DNA from: Planctomycetes bacterium GWF2_41_51
Lineage (GTDB): Bacteria > Planctomycetota > Phycisphaerae > Sedimentisphaerales > UBA12454
NCBI GenBank assembly: GCA_001825665.1
Contig: MHXZ01000034.1
Span: 1-32,571 of the forward strand
DNA length: 32,571 nucleotides
Reading direction: 5' to 3'
Position numbers and translations under genes: made by a program
Shown: piece after piece, positions 6,840 to 15,149 of the stretch
Position numbering within the stretch: the stretch's first letter is position 1
Layout of the letters: every line of letters begins with the position of its first letter
The notes under the pieces: generated by a model
Seen by the model: the letters and a program-made list of their open reading frames with translations, nothing else
Databases searched by the model: none
Told to the model about the DNA's origin: nothing

Positions 6840-9035
6840 ATGTTCCTGAAAAAAAAAATAAATGAATGTATAATCCTGTCCATACTGCTTGCACAAGTAT
6901 CGTGGGGAGCGACATTCATTATAAATCACTGGATACATACCGTGCAAAATAATTTATGGCAAAATCCCGATAATTGGAGTCAGGGACGGGTGCCGGTATA
7001 TTATAATGATGGCGAAACTAAATATGATATTGTTTATATCAATTCCACACCATCTTCATCACAGGGGTGTGTTATTGAAGATGGGAACAATATTGCATAT
7101 AGTATCTATATTTCGAGAAATGGAGAATCTAATGAGCCTGCCGTATTGACTATGAATGGTGGGTATCTTGAAGTAAAAGGGTGGGAGATGAAATTAGGAT
7201 ATGATGACGCTAATGCTAGCCGAGGAATATTCAATTTAAATGATGGAACAGTTAATATCAGTGGAACTGGAGGAGTCTGTATCGGTTATGGATTAGAAAG
7301 TCAGGCTGAGATTAATATAAATGCAGGAATTTTCAGAACGCAAAAGTTGTATGTCTCTTTCACAGGCTCAAATGCGTATGGGCGATTGAACCTAAACGGA
7401 GGGATGTTTTTTGTTGGACTTGGCAATTATTTCTTTGTGAATCAGCCGGGCAGAATCGATATATATCAAGGAATGCTGGTAATTAATGGAAATGTGGAGT
7501 CATACGTACAGAATCTTGTTCAGGCAAATTTGATCACAGCATACAATGGCACAGGTACTATCAATGTAACTTATAATGAGGCTGCTAATCAGACTGTAGT
7601 TAGTGCTTCTCCTGATATTATTATAGATTTTTCAATAGAGAAAGGTTCGGCCATAAATCGAGCTGCCGGATTTTTACATTCGATTTCTCCCAATGCCCCT
7701 GATGCTAATCTTGTGAATGTATTAAAGCCCAAAATATTCAGACTGTCTGCAACAAGAGGGTATGGAGATACGGGAAATGCATTCGAAAATTATCAGAGAG
7801 TTCACAATGTAATTGGAGCTGACATTCAGATTGTTTTAAGTGATGGTTTCAGAGATACTGTCGGAGGCTGGCCCGGTGATAACAGTAACTGGATTGCCTG
7901 GGAAGATTATGTTCGTGGTATTGTGAATGACGCAAAAGACGGGAATTATATTTTTCAGTGGGATATATGGAATGAAGCAAATACCGAGACTTTCTGGAAT
8001 CCCGACGGCACTGCAACAGAAAAGAGAGAACGGTTTTTCGAGGCATGGAAACGAGCCTGGCTGATAATTAAATCCATTAATCCTGAAGCTGAAATTGTGG
8101 GGCCAAGCAATTCATGGTATCAGGAATTGTCTAACAGATGGTTTACAGTTGAAGAATTTCTAAGTTTTGCAAAAGGTAATGATGTCTTGCCTGATATACT
8201 GACATGGCATACATGGAATGAAAATACGATTATTCCTGATACTACCCAAGCAAGAAATTTTATGGCAGCTAATGGTTTCAATATAGATCGGATTGTGATT
8301 AATGAATACGGTGGAATAGCACAGCACGTTCTACCGGGAACGTGTGTCTGGTATTTTGCAAATGTTCAAGATGCAAATGTGTACGGGGTAAGAGCTTGTA
8401 CTTTAGATCCGGAAGGTTGCTCAACATGCTGGAACGTAAGTCTTACTGGTTTATTGACATATCCTGAGCAGCAGCCAAGATCGACATGGTGGACATATAA
8501 AAGTTATGCTGAAATTACAGGCACTTTGGTTGAAGTAATGGGGAATGATAATATAAATGGTTTGGCGGCAAAAGATGCAGATGCTTACTCAGTTTTAAGT
8601 CGGCCGCAAGTAAAAATATTACTTGGCAAAAGGGCTGGTGTAACTGAAGATGAATTTGTCCTTTTAACAGGTTTAGAAAATTCTTCATATCTTAAGGATG
8701 ATTCGGGATATATTCGTTTGAAAGTGGAGCATATTCCAAATTCAGGTTGGGATGCTTTGCCTGCTCCTGTTTCTGTCAGCGACACACTAATTCGTTTTGC
8801 AAACTCGATAAATGTTTTAGTTCCTGATTTTGGTCCTGCGGATGCTTATATTATCACTATTACTAATCCCAAAATCTATAAAGTTGATATGAATAACTTA
8901 AGTATCTTTATTTCACATTGGCTTGATGATAATTCTGACCAGCAAGGCTGTAATGATTACCCAGTTGGGGATTTAGATTATAACTGCAAAGTTAATTTCG
9001 TAGATTTAAGTTTATTGTCATTATATTGGTTTTAA
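6840..9035 (+). CDS. Secreted clan GH-A glycoside hydrolase (GH39-like) with shared N-terminal module and dockerin tail
   Basis: 731 residues with a signal peptide ending near 'AQVSWGA'. Residues about 25-257 are the shared beta-repeat module ('DNWSQGRVP', 'LTMNGGYLEVKGWEMKLGY', 'LNLNGG'). Residues about 258-620 look like a TIM barrel of clan GH-A: Glu379 in 'WDIWNEAN' fits the acid/base and Glu489 in 'VINEYGG' fits the nucleophile, 110 residues apart. Residues about 680-731 hold two dockerin-like halves; the second is complete ('GDLDYNCKVNFVDLSLL'), the first lacks part of its calcium loop. It probably cuts a plant- or algal-type polysaccharide outside the cell; the substrate is unknown. There is no good Shine-Dalgarno before ATG 6840. 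It heads a run of five closely spaced genes. Confidence 0.85.
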   Translation: MFLKKKINECIILSILLAQVSWGATFIINHWIHTVQNNLWQNPDNWSQGRVPVYYNDGETKYDIVYINSTPSSSQGCVIEDGNNIAYSIYISRNGESNEPAVLTMNGGYLEVKGWEMKLGYDDANASRGIFNLNDGTVNISGTGGVCIGYGLESQAEININAGIFRTQKLYVSFTGSNAYGRLNLNGGMFFVGLGNYFFVNQPGRIDIYQGMLVINGNVESYVQNLVQANLITAYNGTGTINVTYNEAANQTVVSASPDIIIDFSIEKGSAINRAAGFLHSISPNAPDANLVNVLKPKIFRLSATRGYGDTGNAFENYQRVHNVIGADIQIVLSDGFRDTVGGWPGDNSNWIAWEDYVRGIVNDAKDGNYIFQWDIWNEANTETFWNPDGTATEKRERFFEAWKRAWLIIKSINPEAEIVGPSNSWYQELSNRWFTVEEFLSFAKGNDVLPDILTWHTWNENTIIPDTTQARNFMAANGFNIDRIVINEYGGIAQHVLPGTCVWYFANVQDANVYGVRACTLDPEGCSTCWNVSLTGLLTYPEQQPRSTWWTYKSYAEITGTLVEVMGNDNINGLAAKDADAYSVLSRPQVKILLGKRAGVTEDEFVLLTGLENSSYLKDDSGYIRLKVEHIPNSGWDALPAPVSVSDTLIRFANSINVLVPDFGPADAYIITITNPKIYKVDMNNLSIFISHWLDDNSDQQGCNDYPVGDLDYNCKVNFVDLSLLSLYWF

Positions 9036-9053
9036 ATTTTTAGAAAAGGTATT

Positions 9054-11537
9054 ATGTCAAAAATATTGAAAGATTTATTTATTGTCCCGGACATCGATGA
9101 TTCTAAAGTAATTGTTACTTTTACTGCGCCACAAGATTGCAGCGAGTGCTCCTGGTCAGTTTTAGATCAGAATAAAAGTTCTGTTAACACTGGTTATTTT
9201 AAAATAAATTCCAGAAATGTTAAATTTGAGGCAAATATCGCAAAATTTAATACATGGAGTTGCGATGATCCTTATCTTTATACACTCCAGTTGATTATAA
9301 AAATCAAGGACAAAAAAGAAACAATTGCCGAAAATTTTGGTATGCGTAAGATTCATGTTTCAGAAAACAATATTTATGTAAATAATGAAAAAGTTTACAT
9401 TCGAGGATATATAAGAGGTAGAGATGCACATGATCATCCAAATTTTCTTGGTCTGCCGCTCGAAGAATACTATGGCAAAAATATTAAAATCGCAAAAATA
9501 TATGGCTTTAATTTGATCCGATTTCACTCTCGTGTTCCTGCAGAAGAGTGCTTTATAGCCGCAGATAAACTTGGAATTTTTATTCATATTGAAATCAGAG
9601 ATTATTATGGGAAATATCAAAAAGAACGTTCAATGATGAATGATGAAGGAGAATTAATAAGCAACGAGAAATGGGTAGATATTATTTTAAAGTATAGAAA
9701 CCATCCATCTTTAATGGTTTACTGTATGGGCAACGAAATTAGGCACCCCGGCACAAATCCGCAGGTCGCTGAAATATCAAATATAACAAAATCGCTTGAT
9801 CCAACTCGACTTTTTATCGATACCTGTGCACATGGAGAATTTGATCGGGACCATGTAGATATCGATGTTCAGCATATGAGTTACTATTATCCTTTTGGCA
9901 AAAACTATGATATGTTCAATAATACTTATAACTGGCATATCTATGGCTCTGCCAAAGGTGTTCAAATGATTTCCCAAAATACTGAATGCAAAATTACCCG
10001 TGCGCTTACCGCGAAACATCCGGTTCTTGCCCATGAGATATGTCATTATGTCGCTTTGCGTGATATAAATGGTTTGGAGAGTAAATTTAATGAATTGCAA
10101 ATGGAAAAGCCCTGGTGGCTTGACGAACTTAAAAAACTTATAAAGCATAAAGGATTAGAGAAGGATTACACCTCTTTGATAGCAGCCAGCAAAAAATTTC
10201 AATTTTTAAGCTGGAAACTTGGTTTTGAGGCAGTGAGAAGAAGTCCTCTTTTGTGTGGCTTTCACTTTCTACAATTGTCTGATACTGAAAAATATGAAAA
10301 TAGCAATGGGATTGTTGATTGTTTTGATGATTCGGCTGGAGTCGATGAAAAAGAATTCTTAAAATTCAATTCAAGTACAGTTATTCTGGCAGATTTGCCT
10401 CGCAGAACTTTTTTTGAGAAAGAAAAAGTCAAAATTCCAGTCTTTCTTTCACATTTTTCAAAAGAAATGAAAGGTGCAGCGGATTTGTCAGTTAAATTAA
10501 GTTGTGCAGATGACTCCTTGATTTGCATAACAAATACTCTTAAAAACATAGATATTAATAAACTCGGCCGATATGAAATAGCAACTTTAGAAATATCTAT
10601 GCCGGAAGTTGTATCTGCTAAATGCCTTGATTTTAAATTAGAACTTATCTGTAAAAACAATTCTCAAACAATCGAAAATAATTGGAATATATGGCTTTTT
10701 CCCAACAGACCAATAGAACTGGAAATTCCAGAATGCAAAATTGAATTGGAAGAAATTAATTTAGCCTGGCGATACCCGCAGATAATGAATAAAAAACAAA
10801 AAAATAAAAATCCAAAACTTCTTATAGCAAACAGATTTACCGAGGAAGTTTTCAAACATTTAGATTTAGGCGGTGATGTATTGTTGCTGTATCGAGTTCC
10901 TGTAACACGAGACCGAAAGAGCAGGGCTGCAAAAGAAAAATATTATCTGCCCGCAACATGGGACAGATTCAAAGGTGTAATATGGGACAGGGGCACAAAT
11001 TGTGGCGGGTTCATACGTCCTAATCATGTTCTTACGCATTTTCCGAATGAAAGTTTTATTGATTTGCAATTTTCAAATCTGATAGATGACTGTGATAAAA
11101 TCATACTGGATGATTTTCCTTGCGACCTTGATCCAGTGATTCAGGGGATTGATAAGTCAGTTCGAGATCGTTTTGATGTTTACACATACAAACTCTCTGG
11201 ATTTCAGCCAGGCTGGACAATGCGTAAATTTGCATATCTTTTTGAGATAAAAGTGGGAAGAGGGAAATTGTTGATAACAGGCTTCAATTTTACAGGCCTT
11301 AATTCCGGTGTGCCAGAAACTTGCGCAATGTTTGAATCATTAATTAAATATATATCCTCGAGTAAATTTAATCCTGTTAAAAAAATTGATTTGGATAAAT
11401 TTACAGAGTACTTGCATAAAAAAGGACAGACAGGAATCATCAAAGAAAGAAAAATGACGCAATTCTGGCAATTGAATGATTCACCACTTGAATCGGATCA
11501 GTACTGGAAGGAATCTGAAAAATACTTAGCAGAATAA
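9054..11537 (+). CDS. GH2-like glycoside hydrolase without signal peptide or N-terminal jelly roll
   Basis: 827 residues starting 18 bases after the previous stop. The protein begins directly with what is normally the second GH2 domain, the Ig-like sandwich ending in 'DDPYLYTLQL' and 'NFGMRKIHV'. The TIM barrel follows ('NEKVYIRGYIRGRDAHDHP', 'GFNLIRFHS'), with Glu228 in 'MGNEIRHPG' as acid/base and Glu328 in 'LAHEICHY' as nucleophile, 100 residues apart. The C-terminal part ('GRGKLLITGFNFTGLNSG') resembles the accessory domain of long GH2 enzymes. It lacks a signal peptide, unlike most neighbours, so it is probably cytoplasmic and acts on imported oligosaccharides. The adjoining symporter gene fits this. 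Sugar specificity (galactoside, glucuronide or other) cannot be told. Confidence 0.85.
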   Translation: MSKILKDLFIVPDIDDSKVIVTFTAPQDCSECSWSVLDQNKSSVNTGYFKINSRNVKFEANIAKFNTWSCDDPYLYTLQLIIKIKDKKETIAENFGMRKIHVSENNIYVNNEKVYIRGYIRGRDAHDHPNFLGLPLEEYYGKNIKIAKIYGFNLIRFHSRVPAEECFIAADKLGIFIHIEIRDYYGKYQKERSMMNDEGELISNEKWVDIILKYRNHPSLMVYCMGNEIRHPGTNPQVAEISNITKSLDPTRLFIDTCAHGEFDRDHVDIDVQHMSYYYPFGKNYDMFNNTYNWHIYGSAKGVQMISQNTECKITRALTAKHPVLAHEICHYVALRDINGLESKFNELQMEKPWWLDELKKLIKHKGLEKDYTSLIAASKKFQFLSWKLGFEAVRRSPLLCGFHFLQLSDTEKYENSNGIVDCFDDSAGVDEKEFLKFNSSTVILADLPRRTFFEKEKVKIPVFLSHFSKEMKGAADLSVKLSCADDSLICITNTLKNIDINKLGRYEIATLEISMPEVVSAKCLDFKLELICKNNSQTIENNWNIWLFPNRPIELEIPECKIELEEINLAWRYPQIMNKKQKNKNPKLLIANRFTEEVFKHLDLGGDVLLLYRVPVTRDRKSRAAKEKYYLPATWDRFKGVIWDRGTNCGGFIRPNHVLTHFPNESFIDLQFSNLIDDCDKIILDDFPCDLDPVIQGIDKSVRDRFDVYTYKLSGFQPGWTMRKFAYLFEIKVGRGKLLITGFNFTGLNSGVPETCAMFESLIKYISSSKFNPVKKIDLDKFTEYLHKKGQTGIIKERKMTQFWQLNDSPLESDQYWKESEKYLAE

Positions 11538-11559
11538 TAAAATAAAGGAATTTTGAAGA

Positions 11560-13548
11560 ATGCATTGGATTGATTGGGCCATAATCTGTTCGTTGTTAAT
11601 CACTCTTACCGCAGTAGCTTTTTTTACTAAAAAACATACAAAAAGTGTAGCCGATTTTTTAGCTGCTAACCGCTGTGCAGGCAGATATTTGATTTGTGTT
11701 GCCCAGGGAATGGCGGGTGTGGGTTCGATAAGTCTTATCGCAGGCTTTGAACTCTATTATGAAACAGGTTTTACGGCAGTGTGGTGGCAATTGATAATGG
11801 TTTTTGTAACTACCCTTATTTTTCTGTCCGGCTGGATTGTGTATCGTTTCCGACAGACTCGTGCATTGACTCTTGCTCAGTTTCTTGAAATTAGATACAG
11901 CAAACGCTTCAGAGTTTTTACAGGTCTGCTCGGATGGCTTTCAGGTGTGATAAACTTTGGAATTTTTCCATCAGTTGGAGCAAGATTTTTTATACACTTT
12001 TGTGGTTTTCATGATACGACAGCTATGTATGCAATTGTTATGGCTGTATTGCTTATCTTTGCGCTTTATTTTACATTTATAGGTGGACAAATTGCTGTAA
12101 TAGTCACTGATTTTATGCAGGGAGTATTCACCAATATTGCATTTGTTGTCATTATAATAATTGTTTTGTTAAAGTTTGATTGGTCCCAAATAATTCAGTC
12201 GCTTTCAATGACTGAGCAGGGATCATCCATGCTGCATCCTTTTCAAACTCAAAACGCAAAAGATTTCAATATATGGTTCTATCTTATACTGGCTTTTAGT
12301 TATCTTTATTCCGCTCTCGTATGGCAGGGGTCGACCGGTTACAATGTTGCAGCGATCAACGCACATGAGGCGAGGATGGGAAAAATTTTAAGTACCTGGC
12401 GTATTTTATCTTTAAACTTATTTATGATGATTATACCTGTATGTGCCTATACTTTTATGCATCATAATGACTTTACGGAGACAGCACAAAAAGCTCAGGA
12501 TGTTATAGGTTCTATTTCCAATAGCCAGATACAAAAACAGATGACGACCGTAATCGCGATGAAATATTTTCTGCCAAAGGGGATAATAGGTATGATGGCT
12601 GCGGTTATGCTGGCAGCATTTATAGGCAATCATGATACATACCTTCATTCATGGGGCAGCATTTTTATACAAGATGTTGTTATGCCTTTCAGAAAAAAAC
12701 CTTTCACCCAGCGGCAACATCTGAATTTGCTGAAGTTATCGATATTGGGTGTAGCGATATTTATTTTTTGCTTCAGTCTCCTGTTTCGACAAATTGAATA
12801 TATCTATATGTTTCTTATGATTACAGGTGCGATTTTTACCGGAGGTGCAGGTGCTGTTGTGATAGGAGGATTATACTGGAAGCGAGGAACAACTGCTGCT
12901 GCATGGTCAGCAATGATAATTGGTTCCAGTTTAGCCGTATCCGGCATGGTTATAAAACAGATCAACGAATCATATCCTTTTACAAATTCAATAATGAGTT
13001 ATATTGCTTCACAGAACGGCGCCATCCTCAGTTTCTATGCATCATTGAGTGCTGTTATTGTATACATCGCAGTATCTTTGATGGGCAAAAAAAGTGCATT
13101 CAATATGGATATGATGCTTCATCGTGGAAAGTATTCGGTCAAAGAACATGGAAATATGACTTCAAAAGAAAAGGTTGGCTGGATCAGCTCGATTATAGGT
13201 ATAAGCGGAGAATTTAATCGTAAGGATAAGATTCTATATATTTCAACTTTTGTATGGACCGGATTGTGGATAGCAATTTTTATAACAGGTACTATTTATA
13301 ATTTTGTTGTGGATGTTAAAACAGAGAGCTGGATAACTTTCTGGCGTTATTATACTCCAATGACTCTTGTACTATCGATCGTCACAACAATATGGTTTAC
13401 ACTAGGCGGGCTTATTGATCTCAAGAAGATGTTTAAATTGCTTGAGACAATAAAAAGAAATGAATTGGATGATGGTATGGTTATAAAAGAAGATAGGCCA
13501 ATAAATGATAAAAAAAATATTGATGTGAAATTATCAAAGGTGAATTGA
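11560..13548 (+). CDS. Sodium:solute symporter (SSS family)
   Basis: 662 residues, with about 13-14 hydrophobic segments by eye. The N-terminal part ('VADFLAANRCAGRYLICVAQ', 'GVGSISLIAGFELYYETG') is characteristic of the SSS/SGLT family, as is the run of helices that follows. A polar loop at about residues 505-560 and a charged C-terminal tail of about 40 residues are cytoplasmic by inference. The family couples sodium entry to uptake of sugars, uronates or other small solutes. It sits 22 bases behind the GH2 gene and 15 before the next one, so it is very likely co-transcribed and imports the product of the secreted hydrolases. The transported sugar is not evident. Confidence 0.95.
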   Translation: MHWIDWAIICSLLITLTAVAFFTKKHTKSVADFLAANRCAGRYLICVAQGMAGVGSISLIAGFELYYETGFTAVWWQLIMVFVTTLIFLSGWIVYRFRQTRALTLAQFLEIRYSKRFRVFTGLLGWLSGVINFGIFPSVGARFFIHFCGFHDTTAMYAIVMAVLLIFALYFTFIGGQIAVIVTDFMQGVFTNIAFVVIIIIVLLKFDWSQIIQSLSMTEQGSSMLHPFQTQNAKDFNIWFYLILAFSYLYSALVWQGSTGYNVAAINAHEARMGKILSTWRILSLNLFMMIIPVCAYTFMHHNDFTETAQKAQDVIGSISNSQIQKQMTTVIAMKYFLPKGIIGMMAAVMLAAFIGNHDTYLHSWGSIFIQDVVMPFRKKPFTQRQHLNLLKLSILGVAIFIFCFSLLFRQIEYIYMFLMITGAIFTGGAGAVVIGGLYWKRGTTAAAWSAMIIGSSLAVSGMVIKQINESYPFTNSIMSYIASQNGAILSFYASLSAVIVYIAVSLMGKKSAFNMDMMLHRGKYSVKEHGNMTSKEKVGWISSIIGISGEFNRKDKILYISTFVWTGLWIAIFITGTIYNFVVDVKTESWITFWRYYTPMTLVLSIVTTIWFTLGGLIDLKKMFKLLETIKRNELDDGMVIKEDRPINDKKNIDVKLSKVN

Positions 13549-13563
13549 TTATAAGGAATTACA

Positions 13564-15129
13564 ATGCGCAAGAAAAGTATTATTTTGGCAATTTCCGTAA
13601 TATACCTGTTATTAACTATAGGATTTGTTTCGCCTTTGAGAGGCGGCATTCCTACTTTTCAAGAACTTATGGATCCAAATTTTTGCCCCAATGCGCAATT
13701 TGGCATGAAGATTGAAAACTCATCAATTGATGATAACAGTTTAAAAGTTGAGACAACAGGAAGCGTTTTGCAAATAAATTTTAATGAAAGCAGCTTTCAA
13801 TTTGCGCAGAAAATTGGCAAAGTTCGAAATATTTTAAAAGTTGAATTCTCAGTAGATATCTCAAAGCCAATTATAACACACTCCAAGTCAGGAATGGTAT
13901 TCGTGAAATTCGAGGAATCAGGCTTTGATTTTAGAGCAAACGGTGATTCGCTTTTTATGATACATGCTAAAAAGCCTCTTACCATTTCTTTAAAACCTGA
14001 TTTTATTCCGGTTTTCGATGGCAATTATCAGTCTAATCATCTACTTTTAGATGAGTATGGCGGTTTTGGAGTTTATTGCAGTATAATTGATTTGCCCGAC
14101 AAATATAATAAACTCTCAGAGACTATCGCTGTTTACGATTTACCCGAGGATTCAGTTTTGTGGATATCGATATGTCCTCCGAAAAAATATGACTGGCAAA
14201 AAAGCATAAACGACAATGTATTGTGGCATTGGTCGACTGTAACGAGTTATCCAGATGATGAAACCATTAAGTCGTGGATTCCTTACGGCAATACGGTTCT
14301 TTTCCAGGGAGAAATAATGCTTTGGAAAGATTGGAATCTTGGTTTTGAGCCGAGGCTTGGAATTAAGGAATGGAATCGTGTTAAAAATACTCTTCATCAG
14401 AATAAAATGAGATACATGGTTTATACCAGTCCGTATTATTATTTGCTGGGAACGGAATTCAAAAATGAAGCAGTCAACAGTTTTGACAACTTCAAGGGAT
14501 GGCCGACAAACAAACCCACTCACGGTGAAAATGTAGATCTTTTTATTGAAGCGATTACTAAAGTAATGAAAGAATTGAAGCCGGATGGTTTGTATTTTGA
14601 CGGCACTTATAGAGATAACATTGCAGCACAATATAAGCTTGCACGGCATACTCGAAACATTGTTGGCGAAAATGGATTGCTCGAATGGCATTCCACGTTG
14701 GCTTTTGGCAAAACAAAGGTAAAGGATTTATGTTATCTGCCGCAAGTTGATTCGTATGCAGATTATATTCTTCGAGGCGAGCATCTCAAAACTGATTTCA
14801 ATGATTTAAATTATTTACGATATTACGTTTCAGGTTACAACGCCAGCAATTCTATCGGTGTTTTTTGCACAAGGGACCACAGTTTTATAACAGAAAAGTT
14901 TTGTCAGATATTGTTTGATAATAATATTCGTCTCCATTTAGCTACAGGAAAAGAGAACCTGCGAATAAAAAAATACTCTGGCTGGGTCTATCAGCAGGAA
15001 GTACTTAAGAAATATCACGATCTCTATCTTTCCAAATTAAGTCCCGGTTTACAATACAGAGTAGAGAAACTATGCGACAAAAGGCAAGAAGAATATGAAA
15101 AATCAACTGTTGCTTCGAAAAATAACTAA
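13564..15129 (+). CDS. Secreted putative glycoside hydrolase, TIM-barrel type, family unknown
   Basis: 521 residues with an N-terminal hydrophobic signal (IILAISVIYLLLTIGF). The first ~200 residues look like a beta-sandwich. The second part has the look of a TIM barrel: 'QGEIMLWKDWNLGF', 'NKMRYMVYTSPYYYL', then 'LKPDGLYFDGTYRDN' with Asp341 and Asp346 as candidate catalytic or binding acids, and 'LLEWHS'. The 'PDGxYFDG' pattern is seen in several retaining glycosidase families related to alpha-galactosidases, but I cannot place this protein in a numbered family. It lies in the hydrolase/symporter run with 15-20-base gaps, supporting a role in breakdown of the same glycan. It carries no dockerin or PEP-CTERM tail. 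Confidence 0.7.
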   Translation: MRKKSIILAISVIYLLLTIGFVSPLRGGIPTFQELMDPNFCPNAQFGMKIENSSIDDNSLKVETTGSVLQINFNESSFQFAQKIGKVRNILKVEFSVDISKPIITHSKSGMVFVKFEESGFDFRANGDSLFMIHAKKPLTISLKPDFIPVFDGNYQSNHLLLDEYGGFGVYCSIIDLPDKYNKLSETIAVYDLPEDSVLWISICPPKKYDWQKSINDNVLWHWSTVTSYPDDETIKSWIPYGNTVLFQGEIMLWKDWNLGFEPRLGIKEWNRVKNTLHQNKMRYMVYTSPYYYLLGTEFKNEAVNSFDNFKGWPTNKPTHGENVDLFIEAITKVMKELKPDGLYFDGTYRDNIAAQYKLARHTRNIVGENGLLEWHSTLAFGKTKVKDLCYLPQVDSYADYILRGEHLKTDFNDLNYLRYYVSGYNASNSIGVFCTRDHSFITEKFCQILFDNNIRLHLATGKENLRIKKYSGWVYQQEVLKKYHDLYLSKLSPGLQYRVEKLCDKRQEEYEKSTVASKNN

Positions 15130-15149
15130 CATTTTGCAGGAGGCTTATA

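Noticed and set aside
9777-10148. Long minus-strand open frames inside the GH2-like gene and others
   Set aside because: They lie fully within strong plus-strand genes, have unlikely composition and no ribosome binding sites, so they are shadows.
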